Notes under the pieces: generated by a model
Database searches by the model: none
The model's input: only the letters and a program-made list of their open reading frames with translations
What the model was told of the DNA's origin: nothing
Source of the DNA: Rhodobacterales bacterium HKCCE2091
GTDB taxonomy: Bacteria; Pseudomonadota; Alphaproteobacteria; Rhodobacterales; Rhodobacteraceae
NCBI GenBank assembly: GCA_015689685.1
Contig: WVSL01000001.1
Span: forward strand, 166,001-230,000
Length of the DNA: 64,000 nucleotides
Reading direction: 5' to 3'
Translations under genes and position numbers: made by a program
In this document: positions 1-8,396 of the stretch, piece by piece
Numbering within the stretch: position 1 is the stretch's first letter
Layout of the letters: each line of letters starts with the position of its first letter

Positions 1-508
1 TTCCCATGGTCCCGACCCGGTCCATGTATTCCTTCATCAGCCGGTAGCGCCCCTTGGGCATCATCGGCATTTCCTCGTGGGTCCAGATCGGCGCGGCGCC
101 GAGCCCGATGAACCCGGCCCCGATCCCGTCGGCCACGGCCTTCACCTGGGCGAGGTGGTCGTTCACCTCGTCGCAGGTCTGGTGGATGGTCTCCAGCGGC
201 GCGCCGGACAGTTCCAGTTGCCCGCCGGGTTCGAGGCTGATGTTCGCGCCATCCTTGACCAGCCCGATCAGGTTGCCGCCTTCCTCGACCGGGTCCCATC
301 CGAAGCGGTCGCGCAGCCCCGCCAGCATGGCGTGGATGGACCGGTCGCCGTCGTAGGGCAGCGGTTTCAGGCTGTCGCGGCAATAGCCGAACTTCTCGTG
401 CTCGGTGCCGATGCGCCAGTCGTCCTTCGGCTTGCACCCGGCTTCCATGTAGGCGGCGAGATCCGCCGCGCTCTCGACCCGGCCGCCGCCGGTCTGGGGA
501 ATGGACAT
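1..508 (-). CDS. gshA: Glutamate-cysteine ligase, N-terminal part (cut by window edge)
   Basis: Catalyses the first step of glutathione synthesis, the ATP-dependent joining of glutamate and cysteine in the cytoplasm. About 169 N-terminal residues are visible from the ATG at 506-508. The segments IGTEHEKFG (residues 33-41) and EPGGQLELSG (93-102) are typical of the GCS2/plant-type ligase of alphaproteobacteria and belong to the active-site face. The remaining two thirds lie beyond base 1. It is the last visible gene of a minus-strand run starting at rsmE, with a 55-bp gap after the preceding gene, so co-transcription is likely. The family assignment is firm; only the missing C-terminus limits it. 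Confidence 0.93.
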   Translation of the reverse strand, partial: MSIPQTGGGRVESAADLAAYMEAGCKPKDDWRIGTEHEKFGYCRDSLKPLPYDGDRSIHAMLAGLRDRFGWDPVEEGGNLIGLVKDGANISLEPGGQLELSGAPLETIHQTCDEVNDHLAQVKAVADGIGAGFIGLGAAPIWTHEEMPMMPKGRYRLMKEYMDRVGTMG

Positions 509-563
509 GCTCGCCTCGTTCGGGTGGCCGGGGGTTTAGGGGTGGACCGGGCGCAAACCGGTG

Positions 564-1082
564 TCAAGACAGGCGCGGGGCGCCGTCCTGCGGCCGGTGC
601 CAGAGCGGCGTTTCGGCCTTGCCGGCGGTGTCGCGCGCCCGGATCAGCCGCGCCGCGCCGAGCCCCGGAAGCTGCGCGAAGGCGTCGATCAGGCGGTCGG
701 CGCCGAGCGCATCGGCGGGGATCTCCAGCTCCGCCCCGCCCTCGCGCAGGATCCAGACCGGCCCGGCGGCCGCGCGCCGGACCGACAGCGCGCTCAACTC
801 GTCGAGCGAGACCGTGCCGCCCGCGAACGGGCCCATGTAGCTGACCCGCGCCTCCGTCACCTGCACGATCCCGGCCCCGCCGCCCATGCCGGCGAACTGC
901 GCCCGCCGCACCGCGACCAGCAGCAAGGCCGCGCCGAGCAGGACGAGCACCCATCCGAACCCCGGCACGACCGGCAGGCGGCCAAGCGCGATCCAGAGCC
1001 CGAGCGCGACGACGCAGACCGCCGCCAGCGGCTCGCGCCAGCGTCGCAGAAGCGCGGAGACCTCGGGGCGGAGAAAGCTCAT
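564..1082 (-). CDS. Hypothetical two-helix membrane protein
   Basis: 172 residues, no recognised family. Two hydrophobic helices at about residues 16-33 and 40-57 (LAAVCVVALGLWIALG, then WVLVLLGAALLLVAV) are followed by a soluble C-terminal half of about 110 residues. That half has beta-rich features (VSYMGPFAGGTVSLDELSAL) and is presumably cytoplasmic. The ATG at 1082 overlaps the stop of the upstream GNAT gene by 4 bp (ATGA), so translation is probably coupled. Placement between a GNAT gene and gshA gives no functional clue. It is considered a real gene because of the tight overlap and the sensible membrane topology. Confidence 0.7.
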   Translation of the reverse strand: MSFLRPEVSALLRRWREPLAAVCVVALGLWIALGRLPVVPGFGWVLVLLGAALLLVAVRRAQFAGMGGGAGIVQVTEARVSYMGPFAGGTVSLDELSALSVRRAAAGPVWILREGGAELEIPADALGADRLIDAFAQLPGLGAARLIRARDTAGKAETPLWHRPQDGAPRLS

Positions 1083-1939
1083 CGCGGCGCCCCGATGGTG
1101 ACGGGGTCGGACATGAGCAGGATGGCGTAGTCGCCGATCCGCCGGAACCCGATCCGCTCGTAGACCCGGGCGGCACCGGGCGAGGCGGCGAAGAGCGTCG
1201 CCTGCCGCACGCCGCCCCGGGCCGCCTCGCGCAGCATCGCCGCGATCAGCCGCCCGGCCCGGCCCGCCCGCCGCAGGGCCGGCGGTGTCCAGACCCCGCC
1301 GACCTGCACGATGTCGGGCAGGTGCGCGTTGAAACCCGCCATCGCGACCGGCGCACCGTCCTCCGTCAGCAGGCGTATCCGCGAGCCGGGCGCGATGGCC
1401 GCCTCAGCCCGCCGCGCGCCGACCTCTGCCGCGCGGCCGGGCGCGGTGCCGACCGCCTCGGCCTCGTAGCCCCGGAACCAGTCGGCGAGAAGCGCCCGGT
1501 CGCCGGGGCCGGGCGAACGGATGACGGCCGCACCGGGGTCGCGCATTTCGTCGATCGTAAGCAGGTATTGCGGGTCGAGCCGGTCGAGGGAGACGGCATC
1601 GGGCGGGATCGCCAGTGCCCCCCGCAGAGCCCGAACCGGTTCGGGCGCACCGGTCAGCGCGACGATCGGCCGACCGGCGAAGTGGCGGACGAAGCCCTGC
1701 CACAGCGCCGCGTCGTCGTGCGCGCCCATCGCCATGGCGTTGCCGCCGTTGGTCAGCGCCGCCACACCCGCGATGCCGCCCGGACCCTCGTGCAGGATGT
1801 AGCGGCTGGCATGGGGATGGTCCGACCCCGCCAGCCCGTGATCGCGCAGGTTCCCGCGCAGGAACATCGTCGTCGCGGGCGACGCCGAAAGCCAGGCGTC
1901 GAGCGCGGACTCGTCCCCCGGCACCGCCTCGCGGATCAA
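1079..1939 (-). CDS. GNAT-family N-acetyltransferase
   Basis: 286 residues. The C-terminal half reads as a GNAT fold: a beta strand PVAMAGFNAHLPDIVQVGGV, then a region with R/G-rich acetyl-CoA loop character (RRAGRAGRLIAAMLREA, residues ~230-247), and the last motif AARVYERIGFRRIGDYAI typical of the acceptor end. The N-terminal half is a divergent GNAT-like domain, as in duplicated GNATs. The start chosen is the TTG at 1937-1939, because it overlaps the stop of the upstream gene (TTGA). The longer reading frame upstream only shadows that gene. The acetyl acceptor cannot be predicted. Confidence 0.8.
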   Translation of the reverse strand: MIREAVPGDESALDAWLSASPATTMFLRGNLRDHGLAGSDHPHASRYILHEGPGGIAGVAALTNGGNAMAMGAHDDAALWQGFVRHFAGRPIVALTGAPEPVRALRGALAIPPDAVSLDRLDPQYLLTIDEMRDPGAAVIRSPGPGDRALLADWFRGYEAEAVGTAPGRAAEVGARRAEAAIAPGSRIRLLTEDGAPVAMAGFNAHLPDIVQVGGVWTPPALRRAGRAGRLIAAMLREAARGGVRQATLFAASPGAARVYERIGFRRIGDYAILLMSDPVTIGAPR

Positions 1940-2730
1940 GTCCCCGCCTCCGCGGCCTCGGCCCGGGGGTAGGGTGCCTCGCGCGGCTCGAAGCGGAGAT
2001 CGCCGAAATCGCGGATCCGGTCGGGTGGCGCTCCGGGTGCCGGCAGGTGCCAGAGCGCGCCCTTGGCGGCGACCTGGATCCCCGCGCCCCAGGGCTCCGC
2101 CCATTCCCAGTCCGGCTGCTCGGTCCAGTCCCCGGTCGCGCCCCGGATCGCGTAGCGGTTCGAGATGCTGGACCGGTTCCGGCGCGAAAGCGCGAAACCG
2201 AGCCGGAGCGCGCCACCGCCCGGCAGCGGCTTTTCGAGCACGGTGTCGTAGCGGGTGCCCCCGGTCACGCGCCAGCCGCGCGCGGCCATCATCGCGGGAT
2301 AAAGCACGCCCATGTGGAACCCGTCGGTGCCGTGGGGATAGGCGTCGTCCGGGGCGGGGCGCAGGCCGTCCGGCAGGTCGTCGGGCGCGCTGGCGCCGTT
2401 CAGGAACACGCGGCCATCGGCGGTGAAGGCGCCGCCGCCATGCCAGGTGTCGCCCTTCGGCGCGAAGTAGACCGCCCGCAGCCACGGCGCGCGGCTGATC
2501 GCGGTCCACCACCGCTGGCCGTTGCCGGCGAAGTAGATCGCGTGGCGGCCATCGGGCGACAGGTCGCTGCGATGTTCGTAGATGCGCCCGCGCAGCCACT
2601 GGCCGAGCGTCACCTCGCCCGTCGCCCGGTTCCACGAGAGGCTCGCCACCGCGCGCGTCGGGCCGCGCCGCAGGACCAGCGCCATGTCGCAGCCGGTCGC
2701 GGTGATGACGTGAAGCCGGGGCGGCGTCAC
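1936..2730 (-). CDS. Conserved hypothetical protein, WD/beta-propeller-like
   Basis: 264 residues, no recognised family. The protein is rich in W, G and D and has repeated short strands such as GRHAIYFAGNGQRWW, LRAVYFAPKGDTWHGG and GVLYPAMMAARGWRV, which suggests an all-beta fold. No signal peptide or membrane segment is visible. The GTG start at 2728-2730 overlaps the rsmE stop (GTGA), and its own stop overlaps the next gene, so it is locked into the rsmE operon by translational coupling. Function unknown; the overlaps on both ends argue strongly that it is expressed. Confidence 0.72.
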   Translation of the reverse strand: MTPPRLHVITATGCDMALVLRRGPTRAVASLSWNRATGEVTLGQWLRGRIYEHRSDLSPDGRHAIYFAGNGQRWWTAISRAPWLRAVYFAPKGDTWHGGGAFTADGRVFLNGASAPDDLPDGLRPAPDDAYPHGTDGFHMGVLYPAMMAARGWRVTGGTRYDTVLEKPLPGGGALRLGFALSRRNRSSISNRYAIRGATGDWTEQPDWEWAEPWGAGIQVAAKGALWHLPAPGAPPDRIRDFGDLRFEPREAPYPRAEAAEAGT

Positions 2731-3458
2731 CGCCAGTCCCCCCGCTCGGCCTGGAACAGCGCCAGCGCGGCGACGGCGGCGGTGTCGGCGCGCAGGATGC
2801 GCGGCCCGAGAGAAATCGGCGTGACGAAGGGCAGCGCGCGAAGCCGGTCGCGCTCCGCCGGGGAAAACCCGCCCTCGGGGCCGACCAGTATCGCCCATTT
2901 CGCGGCGTCCGGCGCGGCGGCGAGACCCGCGGCGGCACCGAGCGCGCTCTCGTCGGCGAAGATCAGGTGGCGGTCTTCGGGCCAGTCGGCAAGCACCTGT
3001 GCAAGTCCGCGGAGTTCCTCGACCTCGGGCACGAAGGTCCCGCCGCATTGCTCCGCCGCCTCGACGGCATGGGCCTGAAGGCGGTCGCGGCGGATGCGCT
3101 CGGCATTGGTGAACTCGGTCTGGACCGGGCAGATCCGCGCCGCGCCCATCTCCACCGCCTTCTCCACGATGAAATCCGTGCGCGCCTTCCGGATCGGTGC
3201 GAACAGGAGCCAGAGATCGGGCGGAACCTGCAATTCCCGCGTCCGTTCCGCCACCTCCAGCACGCCGCCGCGCTTGCCCGCCTCGGCCACCACCGCGCGC
3301 CATTCGCCGTCGCGCCCGTTGATGAGCGCGACCTCCGCGCCCTCCGTCAGCCGCATCACGCCGAAAAGGTAATGCGCCTTGTCCCGCGACAGAGCGACCC
3401 TTTCGCCCGTGGCCAAGGGGTGGTCTACATGGAGCCGGATTTTCGGGCCATCGGACAT
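2727..3458 (-). CDS. rsmE: 16S rRNA (uracil-1498-N3)-methyltransferase RsmE
   Basis: 243 residues, usual length for the family. An N-terminal PUA-like part (residues ~5-75: HYLFGVMRL, ALINGRDGEW) precedes a SPOUT methyltransferase domain with the knot motifs ILVGPEGGFSPAERD and SLGPRILRADTAA. These are the S-adenosylmethionine-binding loops shared by all RsmE proteins. It methylates U1498 of 16S rRNA in the assembled small subunit. The ATG lies at 3456-3458 and only 12 bp separate it from the divergent ubiA start, so the two promoters must overlap each other or sit inside the neighbouring genes. It is the first gene of a five-gene minus-strand run. Confidence 0.93.
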   Translation of the reverse strand: MSDGPKIRLHVDHPLATGERVALSRDKAHYLFGVMRLTEGAEVALINGRDGEWRAVVAEAGKRGGVLEVAERTRELQVPPDLWLLFAPIRKARTDFIVEKAVEMGAARICPVQTEFTNAERIRRDRLQAHAVEAAEQCGGTFVPEVEELRGLAQVLADWPEDRHLIFADESALGAAAGLAAAPDAAKWAILVGPEGGFSPAERDRLRALPFVTPISLGPRILRADTAAVAALALFQAERGDWR

Positions 3459-3470
3459 GGGGGCGAGCCT

Positions 3471-4430
3471 ATGAGCGAGCAGGCGCAAACGCCAGAGGGC
3501 CAGGTCGCCGACGCCTATCGCGGCAACTGGGTCGACACCCGTGCGCCGGCCGCAACGCGGCCCTACCTGCGTCTCAGCCGTGCCGACCGCCCGATCGGGA
3601 CATGGCTCCTGCTGCTTCCGTGCTGGTGGGGTCTCGGCCTTGCCGCCGCCGCGACCGGGCCGCGGCCGGTCGACCTGTGGATCGCGGCGGGCTGCGGCAT
3701 CGGTGCCTTCCTGATGCGCGGCGCGGGCTGCACCTGGAACGACATCACCGACCGCGATGTCGACGGCGCCGTCGCGCGCACGCGGTCGCGGCCGATCCCG
3801 TCCGGCCAGGTCACGGCGAAACAGGCCCTGGCCTGGGCGGTGGTGCAATCGCTGGTCGCGCTCTGCATCCTCCTGACATTCGACCGGGCGGCGATCCTGC
3901 TCGGCGTCATCTCGCTCGTCCCGGTGGCGGTCTACCCCTTCGCCAAGCGGTTCACCTGGTGGCCGCAGGTGTTTCTCGGCCTCGCCTTCAACTGGGGCGC
4001 GCTGCTCGCCTGGGCGGCCCATGCCGGCGGGCTCGGCTGGCCGCCGGTGCTGCTCTACCTCGCCGGGATCTGCTGGACGCTGTTCTACGACACGATCTAC
4101 GCGCACCAGGACAAGGAAGACGACGCGCTGATCGGGGTGAAGTCCACCGCCCGCCTGTTCGGCGCGCATACCAAGACGTGGCTGCGCGGGTTCCTCGTGC
4201 TGTCGGTCTTGCTGATGAGCGCCGCCGCCATCCTCGCGCTCGGCTCGACCGGGCGGCCGCTGCAACTCGCCGTCGCGCTGGCCGGCGCCTGGGGGTTCGG
4301 CTGGCACATGACGTGGCAACTGGGCCAGCTCGACATCGACGACCCCGATACCTGCCTGCGCCTGTTCCGCGCCAACCGGACCACCGGGCTCATTCCCGCC
4401 GCCGCCTTCGCGATTGCCGTCTTCGTCTGA
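3471..4430 (+). CDS. ubiA: 4-hydroxybenzoate polyprenyltransferase
   Basis: 319 residues, integral membrane enzyme of ubiquinone synthesis that attaches the polyprenyl chain to 4-hydroxybenzoate. Both Mg-diphosphate binding motifs are present: NDITDRDVDGAVARTRSRP (about residue 91) and DTIYAHQDKEDD (about residue 207). Several hydrophobic helices surround them (LGVISLVPVAVYPFAKR; LLYLAGICWTLFY). The ATG at 3471 is preceded by only a 12-bp gap to rsmE on the other strand. The first 30 residues are hydrophilic, as in homologues. Firm assignment. Confidence 0.95.
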   Translation: MSEQAQTPEGQVADAYRGNWVDTRAPAATRPYLRLSRADRPIGTWLLLLPCWWGLGLAAAATGPRPVDLWIAAGCGIGAFLMRGAGCTWNDITDRDVDGAVARTRSRPIPSGQVTAKQALAWAVVQSLVALCILLTFDRAAILLGVISLVPVAVYPFAKRFTWWPQVFLGLAFNWGALLAWAAHAGGLGWPPVLLYLAGICWTLFYDTIYAHQDKEDDALIGVKSTARLFGAHTKTWLRGFLVLSVLLMSAAAILALGSTGRPLQLAVALAGAWGFGWHMTWQLGQLDIDDPDTCLRLFRANRTTGLIPAAAFAIAVFV

Positions 4431-4493
4431 TGGACAAGCCGGGCGACAGGGGCTAGGCATCCCGCGACCGATGCAGCGAGAGGACCTCGGACC

Positions 4494-6404
4494 CTGACCG
4501 CGCCGCGTTATCCGCTACTTGCCTCCCTGGCTTTCGTCGCCGCCGGCGTCGTCGCGTTCGGCGTGGCGATCACCGCCGCGACCCGGATCGAGGAACGCTC
4601 GGTCGAGGCCGTGGCCTTCGCCATGCGCGAGGAGGGGCTCGACTGGGTCTCCGTGTCCGCCGACGGGCTGCGGGTGCAGCTCGACGGCACCGCCCCGGAC
4701 GAGGCCGCTCGCTTCCGCGCCATCAGCCGCGCCGGTGCGCTCGTCGACGGCGACCGCGTGATCGACCGGCTCGACGTGGCCGAGGCCGCCGTCTTCACCC
4801 CGCCCGACTTCGCGCTGGAAATGCTCCGCAACGACGACGGCATCTCGCTGATCGGGCTCGTGCCCGAAAGCATGGGCACCGGCGCCATCGTCGACGACCT
4901 CGAACAGCTCTCCGACGGCGAGGATGTCATGTCGATGGTCGAGACCGCCGACTACCCGGTGCCGGAAGGCTGGCGCCCGGCGGTCGAGTTCGGGCTGCAC
5001 GCGCTGCGTACCCTGCCCCGGTCCAAGGTTTCGGTCACGCAGGGCCGGGTCGAGGTCGAGGCGGTCAGCGAAAGCCCCGAGGAACGCACCGCCTTCCTCG
5101 CCACGCTGGACCGCGCGCGCCCCGAGGGGATCGAGATCGTTCTCGACATCTCCGCGCCGCGGCCGGTCATCACGCCCTTTACCCTGCGCTACGTTCTCGG
5201 CCCCGACGGCGGCCGGTTCGAGGCCTGTTCGGCCGACACCATCGGCACCCGCGCGCGGATCCTCACCGCGGCGCGCTCCGCGAGCCTGACCGGCGACGCG
5301 TCGTGCGAGATCGGGCTCGGCATCCCCTCGCCGCGATGGTCGGACGCGGTGGAACTGTCGCTCGGCGCGCTCGCCGATCTCGGCCAGGGCACCGTCACCT
5401 TCTCGGACGCCGACATCACCCTGGTCGCGGCCGACACCGTCGCGCGGGACGACTTCGACAGCGTGGTGGGCGAACTCGACGCCGCGCTGCCCGAGGTGTT
5501 CTCGCTTCATGCCGTCCTGCCCGAGCGTACCGACACGGGCCAACCCGAGGGGCCGCCGAACTTCACCGCCTCGCTGGCCGAGGACGGCGGCGTCAACCTG
5601 TCCGGCCGCCTTCCCGACGAACGGGTCGAGGCCGCGGTCCTGTCCTATGCCCGCGCCGAGTTCGGCCACGACGCGGTGCGGCTCGCGACACGACGGGTGG
5701 AGGACCTGCCGGAGGGCTGGCCGGTCCGCGTCCTGGCCGGGCTCAACGCGCTCGGCCATCTCGAAACCGGCCGCGTCCGGATCGAGCCCGACATCCTGCG
5801 GATCGAGGGCCGGACCGGCAGCCAGACCGCCGTGTCGGACATCTCCCGGCTGCTCAGCTCCAGGCTCGGCGAAACCGCGAATTTCGAGATCGACGTGGAA
5901 TACGTCGAGGAACTGGACCCCGCCTCGGCGATCCCGGAACCGCAGGAATGTGTCGACCGGATCAACGCGATCCTCGCCGCGACGAAGATCACCTTCGACC
6001 CGGGCTCGGTCGAGATCAACGAGAGCGCGGGCGAGGTGCTGGACGAGATCGCGGCGGTGCTGCCGGATTGCCGCCACGTCCCGATGGAGATCGGCGGCCA
6101 CACCGACAGCCAGGGCCGCGAGTCGATGAACGAGCGGCTCAGCCAGTCGCGCGCCGACGCGGTGCTGAACGGCCTGATGGCCCGGAACATCCTGATCGGG
6201 AACCTGACCGCACGCGGTTACGGCGAAAGCCGCCCGATCGCCGACAACGGCACCGAGGACGGCCGCGAAACCAACCGGCGGATCGAGTTCCGCCTGCTCG
6301 ACCAGGTCGCGGCGGAGGACGCCGTTGCTGCAGAACCCGAAACCGAAGCGCCCGCGCGCCCCGGGATCGTCCCGGTGCCGCGGCCCGACAGGGACCAGGA
6401 ATGA
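4494..6404 (+). CDS. OmpA-family cell-envelope protein with tandem BON-like repeats
   Basis: About 636 residues. The C-terminal ~120 residues form an OmpA-like peptidoglycan-binding domain (ITFDPGSVEINESAGEVLDE; GGHTDSQGRESMNERLSQSR; ARGYGESRPI; TNRRIEF). Upstream lie at least three degenerate repeats of roughly 150 residues with a shared core 'W-x-AV-x-x-GL-x-AL-x-x-L' (PRWSDAVELSLGALADLGQG; EGWPVRVLAGLNALGHLETG; EGWRPAVEFGLHALRTL). No ATG or TTG precedes a GTG at 4563, which would start inside a hydrophobic helix. A CTG at 4494 follows GAGAGGA (4478-4484) at good spacing and gives a full signal anchor (LLASLAFVAAGVVAFGVAI), so it is preferred here. The stop overlaps the next start (ATGA). 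It probably tethers the envelope to peptidoglycan. Confidence 0.85.
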   Translation: MTAPRYPLLASLAFVAAGVVAFGVAITAATRIEERSVEAVAFAMREEGLDWVSVSADGLRVQLDGTAPDEAARFRAISRAGALVDGDRVIDRLDVAEAAVFTPPDFALEMLRNDDGISLIGLVPESMGTGAIVDDLEQLSDGEDVMSMVETADYPVPEGWRPAVEFGLHALRTLPRSKVSVTQGRVEVEAVSESPEERTAFLATLDRARPEGIEIVLDISAPRPVITPFTLRYVLGPDGGRFEACSADTIGTRARILTAARSASLTGDASCEIGLGIPSPRWSDAVELSLGALADLGQGTVTFSDADITLVAADTVARDDFDSVVGELDAALPEVFSLHAVLPERTDTGQPEGPPNFTASLAEDGGVNLSGRLPDERVEAAVLSYARAEFGHDAVRLATRRVEDLPEGWPVRVLAGLNALGHLETGRVRIEPDILRIEGRTGSQTAVSDISRLLSSRLGETANFEIDVEYVEELDPASAIPEPQECVDRINAILAATKITFDPGSVEINESAGEVLDEIAAVLPDCRHVPMEIGGHTDSQGRESMNERLSQSRADAVLNGLMARNILIGNLTARGYGESRPIADNGTEDGRETNRRIEFRLLDQVAAEDAVAAEPETEAPARPGIVPVPRPDRDQE

Positions 6405-6736
6405 ACCGTACCGAGTTCGTCTTCGCCATCGCCATCATCCTGTTCGTGGCCTTCTGCCTCGGCTGGTTCATGCACTGGCTGGTGCAGCGCTTCAGCCGCG
6501 TCTCGGCCTCCGGCGACATGAGCGAGATGGACGAGATGGCCCGCGCGCTGCACGAGGCCGAGGAAACCCGCGACCAGGCGCTCGCCTACCTGCAACAGCG
6601 CGAGGCGGAACTGACCGGCCAGATCAGCCAGACCGAGGCCGAACTCCGCGCCGCGATGGAAGGCCTCCGCGAGGCCCGCGCCGAGGCCGAGGAGATGCGG
6701 ACGGTCGTCGAGGCACAGAACCAGGGGACGGGGTGA
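6401..6736 (+). CDS. Small membrane-anchored coiled-coil protein
   Basis: 111 residues. One N-terminal helix (residues ~7-27, VFAIAIILFVAFCLGWFMHWL) is followed by a highly charged helix with heptad character from about residue 45 to the end (EMARALHEAEETRDQALAYLQQREAELTGQISQTEAELRAAMEGL and onward), i.e. a cytoplasmic coiled coil. The ATG overlaps the stop of the OmpA-family gene (ATGA), so the two are translationally coupled and probably act together in the envelope. No known family is recognised. It ends 3 bp from the convergent HNH gene. Confidence 0.82.
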   Translation: MNRTEFVFAIAIILFVAFCLGWFMHWLVQRFSRVSASGDMSEMDEMARALHEAEETRDQALAYLQQREAELTGQISQTEAELRAAMEGLREARAEAEEMRTVVEAQNQGTG

Positions 6737-6739
6737 GCC

Positions 6740-7660
6740 TTACCAAGGCGCGTCGCCGTCGGGGGCGGACTGGCCGAACACGTTCTCCCGGTGCCATTTC
6801 AGGTTTTCGGGATGGGGCCAGTCGCGTTGGTCCTGCGGCAGGAACAGGCTGCGCTCGGGGCCGATGAGCCTTTCAACCACGTCGCCAGGCACCTTGTTCT
6901 CGGACACCAGGACGCTTCGGTTATCTTCTGCAACCGTGATCAGCCCCCTGTCGAACATCCAGTGCAGCGTGCCGGAGAGAGCCAAACCGTTTCTAACCGA
7001 GTCACTTCCTAGCTGATCGACCGGACGGATATGCGCGGCCTGGACCTCGGGCCTTCCCCCGCCGTTCCTGAGCCTGAGACCCGACACAGCGCAGCGGTAT
7101 CCGTAGGTTTCGCGGACCTTTCGCCGGAACGCCACGTCGCGGTACGGCCTTCGGGTCAGGCGCTCGATAACGGGTCGCTCGAACGGGGCTGCGGCATCCG
7201 CTGCGTCCTTCGATGTGGGATCGTATCGCCCGGCTTCGATCGTTTCGAGGTTCACAGGCAACCCGAGCCCAACGATCCGCTCGAACTCCGCGTCTGGAAG
7301 CCGCCGCACCGCGAGTTGGGTTGCTCCCCCGCGTGCTGGAGTCCCGTCCGGGGCGGTCAGCAACAATTCCAGCGGACGGCCCTGGACCAATCGGGGGACC
7401 TCTCTGTCGAACGGTAGAAAGCTTCCGGGTGCGATCAGCGCAAGATAGCGACCATCGGCACCGGGCTTCGGTATGACCCGCTCGATCTTCGCGGCGGCGA
7501 AATAACCTCGGGGTCCTGCCTTCACCGGCTCGTAATAGACGACCCAGTCCCCCACTGCGTCTTCGACGGCCTTCAGGTAGCTTCGCGGGAAATCATAAAC
7601 GCGGTCCGGCTCGTCCTCGTAAATCGAGTCCGCCTTGTGCATGAGAACCAGCTTGACCAT
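6740..7660 (-). CDS. HNH endonuclease with N-terminal recognition-like domain
   Basis: 306 residues. The C-terminal ~110 residues form an HNH nuclease: CAVSGLRL, then VQAAHIRPV, then RNGLALSGTLHWMFDRGLI, supplying the His-Asn-His order. The N-terminal ~150 residues (GDWVVYYEPVKAGPRGYFA; YLALIAPGSFLPF) look like a PUA/SRA-type beta barrel of the kind used to read modified bases; that part is inference. The gene stands alone, its codons are less GC-biased than the neighbours, and an AT-rich stretch at 7661-7704 precedes it. All this fits a horizontally acquired restriction or defence nuclease. No methylase or partner gene lies nearby. Confidence 0.85.
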   Translation of the reverse strand: MVKLVLMHKADSIYEDEPDRVYDFPRSYLKAVEDAVGDWVVYYEPVKAGPRGYFAAAKIERVIPKPGADGRYLALIAPGSFLPFDREVPRLVQGRPLELLLTAPDGTPARGGATQLAVRRLPDAEFERIVGLGLPVNLETIEAGRYDPTSKDAADAAAPFERPVIERLTRRPYRDVAFRRKVRETYGYRCAVSGLRLRNGGGRPEVQAAHIRPVDQLGSDSVRNGLALSGTLHWMFDRGLITVAEDNRSVLVSENKVPGDVVERLIGPERSLFLPQDQRDWPHPENLKWHRENVFGQSAPDGDAPW

Positions 7661-7704
7661 GCGGCCAGGAAACCGCCCCGGCAGATTTACTCAAGTGAAT
7701 TTTC

Positions 7705-8151
7705 TCACCACCGATCCAGCGCCGCCTCGTCTTCGTCCTTCGCGGCGACCCACCCCGTCCCGGACGCGGCGATTTCCTTCTTCCAGAACGGCGCGCGGGA
7801 CTTGAGGTAGTCCATCAGGAATTCCGCGGCGGCGAAGGCGTCGGCGCGGTGGGGGGCGGCGGTGGCGACCATCATGATCGGCTCGCCCGGCGCCATCCGT
7901 CCGTGGCGGTGCAGGATCATCGCGGCGGTGAGGGAGAACCGGGCCATCGCCTCGTCGCGGATGGCGGTCAGCGCCTTTTCCGTCATGCCTGGGTAGTGCT
8001 CGATCTCCATCGCCTCGAGGTCGCCGGAGGCGATGTCCCGCACGAGGCCCGAGAAGCTGACGACCGCGCCAGCCCCGCCGGCCTCCGCCGCGAAGGCGTC
8101 GAGTTCCGCGCCCATCGCGAAGGGGGCTTCCTGCACCCGGACCGGGATCAT
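7705..8151 (-). CDS. moaE: Molybdopterin synthase catalytic subunit MoaE
   Basis: 148 residues. MoaE inserts the dithiolene sulfurs delivered by MoaD thiocarboxylate into cyclic pyranopterin monophosphate to make molybdopterin. Family motifs are visible: GAVVSFSGLVRD, EIEHYPGMTEKAL, LHRHGRMAPGEPIMMVA, HRADAFAAAEFLMDYLKSRAPFWKKE (the conserved active-site lysines lie in this last segment). The ATG at 8151 overlaps the moaD stop by 4 bp, so MoaD and MoaE are coupled. The molybdate importer modABC is encoded 6 kb away in the same window. Confidence 0.95.
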   Translation of the reverse strand: MIPVRVQEAPFAMGAELDAFAAEAGGAGAVVSFSGLVRDIASGDLEAMEIEHYPGMTEKALTAIRDEAMARFSLTAAMILHRHGRMAPGEPIMMVATAAPHRADAFAAAEFLMDYLKSRAPFWKKEIAASGTGWVAAKDEDEAALDRW

Positions 8152-8396
8152 CCGCCCGTCATCGGCGGGAAGAACGCGACTTCGCGGGCGCCGGAAATCG
8201 CGGCTTCGAACGGCACCACGTCCTGGTCGACCGCCGCGCGGATGCCCGAGAGATCGTCGAACACGAAGGCATAGGCGCCACCGCGGGCCTTCAGTTCCTC
8301 TACAAGATCGGCCACCGTCTCGGCCCCGGTCTCGACCGTTTCGTGGCCGGTCCCGAGCCGTTCACGGAGCCACGCGAAATAGCGCAGGTCAAGCAT
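8148..8396 (-). CDS. moaD: Molybdopterin synthase sulfur-carrier subunit MoaD
   Basis: 82 residues, ubiquitin-like sulfur carrier. It starts MLDLRYFAWLRERLG and ends in the obligatory Gly-Gly (FPPMTGG), the site of adenylation and thiocarboxylation. The stop overlaps the moaE start. The start at 8396 lies 8 bp inside the 3' end of pgsA, making an unusual but clear three-gene overlap chain pgsA-moaD-moaE. Acts in the cytoplasm in a heterotetramer with MoaE. Confidence 0.94.
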   Translation of the reverse strand: MLDLRYFAWLRERLGTGHETVETGAETVADLVEELKARGGAYAFVFDDLSGIRAAVDQDVVPFEAAISGAREVAFFPPMTGG

